Shown in pieces: positions 40,217-40,376 of a stretch of DNA of 40,376 nt. Each line of letters starts with the position of its first letter. The first letter of the stretch is position 1. The translations under genes were made by a program, and so were the position numbers. A model generated the notes under the pieces. That model ran no database searches. It worked only from the letters and a program-made list of their open reading frames with translations, and was not told the origin of the DNA. Origin of the DNA: an uncultured Prevotellaceae bacterium (GTDB lineage Bacteria > Bacteroidota > Bacteroidia > Bacteroidales > Bacteroidaceae); contig CADCET010000025.1 in assembly GCA_902800495.1 (NCBI GenBank), forward strand, positions 1-40,376, read 5' to 3'.

Positions 40217-40376
40217 TTATTTCCAGGGATTGTCGAAGCCAACGGGGCCGTTCTCTAACTTCTGGCACACCACCTCAATCTCCTCGAAGTGCTCCTCGCC
40301 GTCTTCCCACTTCTCCTTGTAGTTGATGCAGTAGCAGTTCGTGCCCTTCAGCTCCTTCATCGTCGAACCGTCAACC
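40217..40376 (-). CDS. tssD: TssD/Hcp tube protein, N-terminus beyond the window
   Basis: 52 visible C-terminal residues, STMKELKGTNCYCINYKEKW then EEIEVVCQKLENGPVG, ending FDNPWK. This matches the end of Bacteroidota TssD (LKELKFTDAYLVKYKExF ... ENEW). Probably the main tube protein. The gene starts upstream of 40,376. Confidence 0.75.
   Translation of the reverse strand, partial: VDGSTMKELKGTNCYCINYKEKWEDGEEHFEEIEVVCQKLENGPVGFDNPWK

Noticed and set aside
35494-40376. Prophage tail or extracellular contractile injection system
   Set aside because: TssK, TssD and DUF4280 PAAR-like proteins point to T6SS; no phage structural, lysis or tail-tape genes are present.

Overview
The window reads as a chromosome segment of a Bacteroidales bacterium, most likely Prevotella/Segatella-like. 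Evidence: promoters follow the Bacteroidota pattern (TTTG, 19-20 nt, TAnnTTTG), Shine-Dalgarno sites are largely absent, ribosomal proteins and EF-G have Bacteroidales character, surface proteins carry short tails of the GLYIxxGxKIxIR kind, and transmembrane AraC-type regulators and small-repeat families typical of this group are present.

Layout. (1) 1-2,900 is a small accessory zone: an unrecognised partial gene, a HEPN/MNT toxin-antitoxin-like pair, an unrecognised 149-aa gene, three near-identical promoter cassettes, a candidate structured small RNA, and a repeat-rich gap with a 174-bp inverted-repeat element. (2) 2,900-4,750 holds a decayed surface-protein tail, a Cof-type HAD phosphatase, an orphan HigA-like antitoxin with a stump of its toxin, and rpsJ as a single gene with its own promoter and terminator. 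(3) 5,031-9,990 holds two secreted/surface genes and a membrane-spanning Kelch-propeller/AraC fusion regulator. (4) 10,085-13,258 is rpsL-rpsG-fusA. (5) 13,259-20,056 holds repeats, a short peptide gene, a 1,213-aa surface protein with a heptamer repeat near its 3' end, and a divergent pair of a polytopic membrane protein and a membrane AraC regulator.

(6) 20,171-40,376, all on the minus strand and nearly gapless, is the centre of interest. It is a type VI secretion (T6SS, Bacteroidota subtype iii-like) operon: tube proteins (TssD, three copies), VgrG spike, a beta-helical spike-associated protein, a DUF4280 PAAR-like tip, and baseplate proteins TssG-TssK-TssE-TssF. Woven between these genes is what looks like a complete ubiquitin-like conjugation pathway: an E1-like adenylating enzyme, a ubiquitin-like protein ending in a single exposed glycine with a TLADYN segment matching ubiquitin TLSDYN, an E2 with a canonical HPN motif and catalytic cysteine, and a seven-TM lipoprotein with a cytoplasmic RING-H2-like zinc cluster and a C-terminal FHA domain (an E3 candidate). 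Directly upstream of E1 is a protein resembling ribosome recycling factor (RRF) but lacking its ribosome-binding arginines. Two signal-peptide proteins of unknown function and a PEGA-domain protein complete the set. The sheath genes tssB/tssC and the ATPase tssH are not in the window; they may lie upstream, beyond 40,376.

The working model, which is inference, is that the injection machine or its cargo is modified by the ubiquitin-like protein at the inner membrane, with RING/FHA acting as a signal-gated ligase. No JAB protease is seen, consistent with a ubiquitin-like protein that needs no processing.
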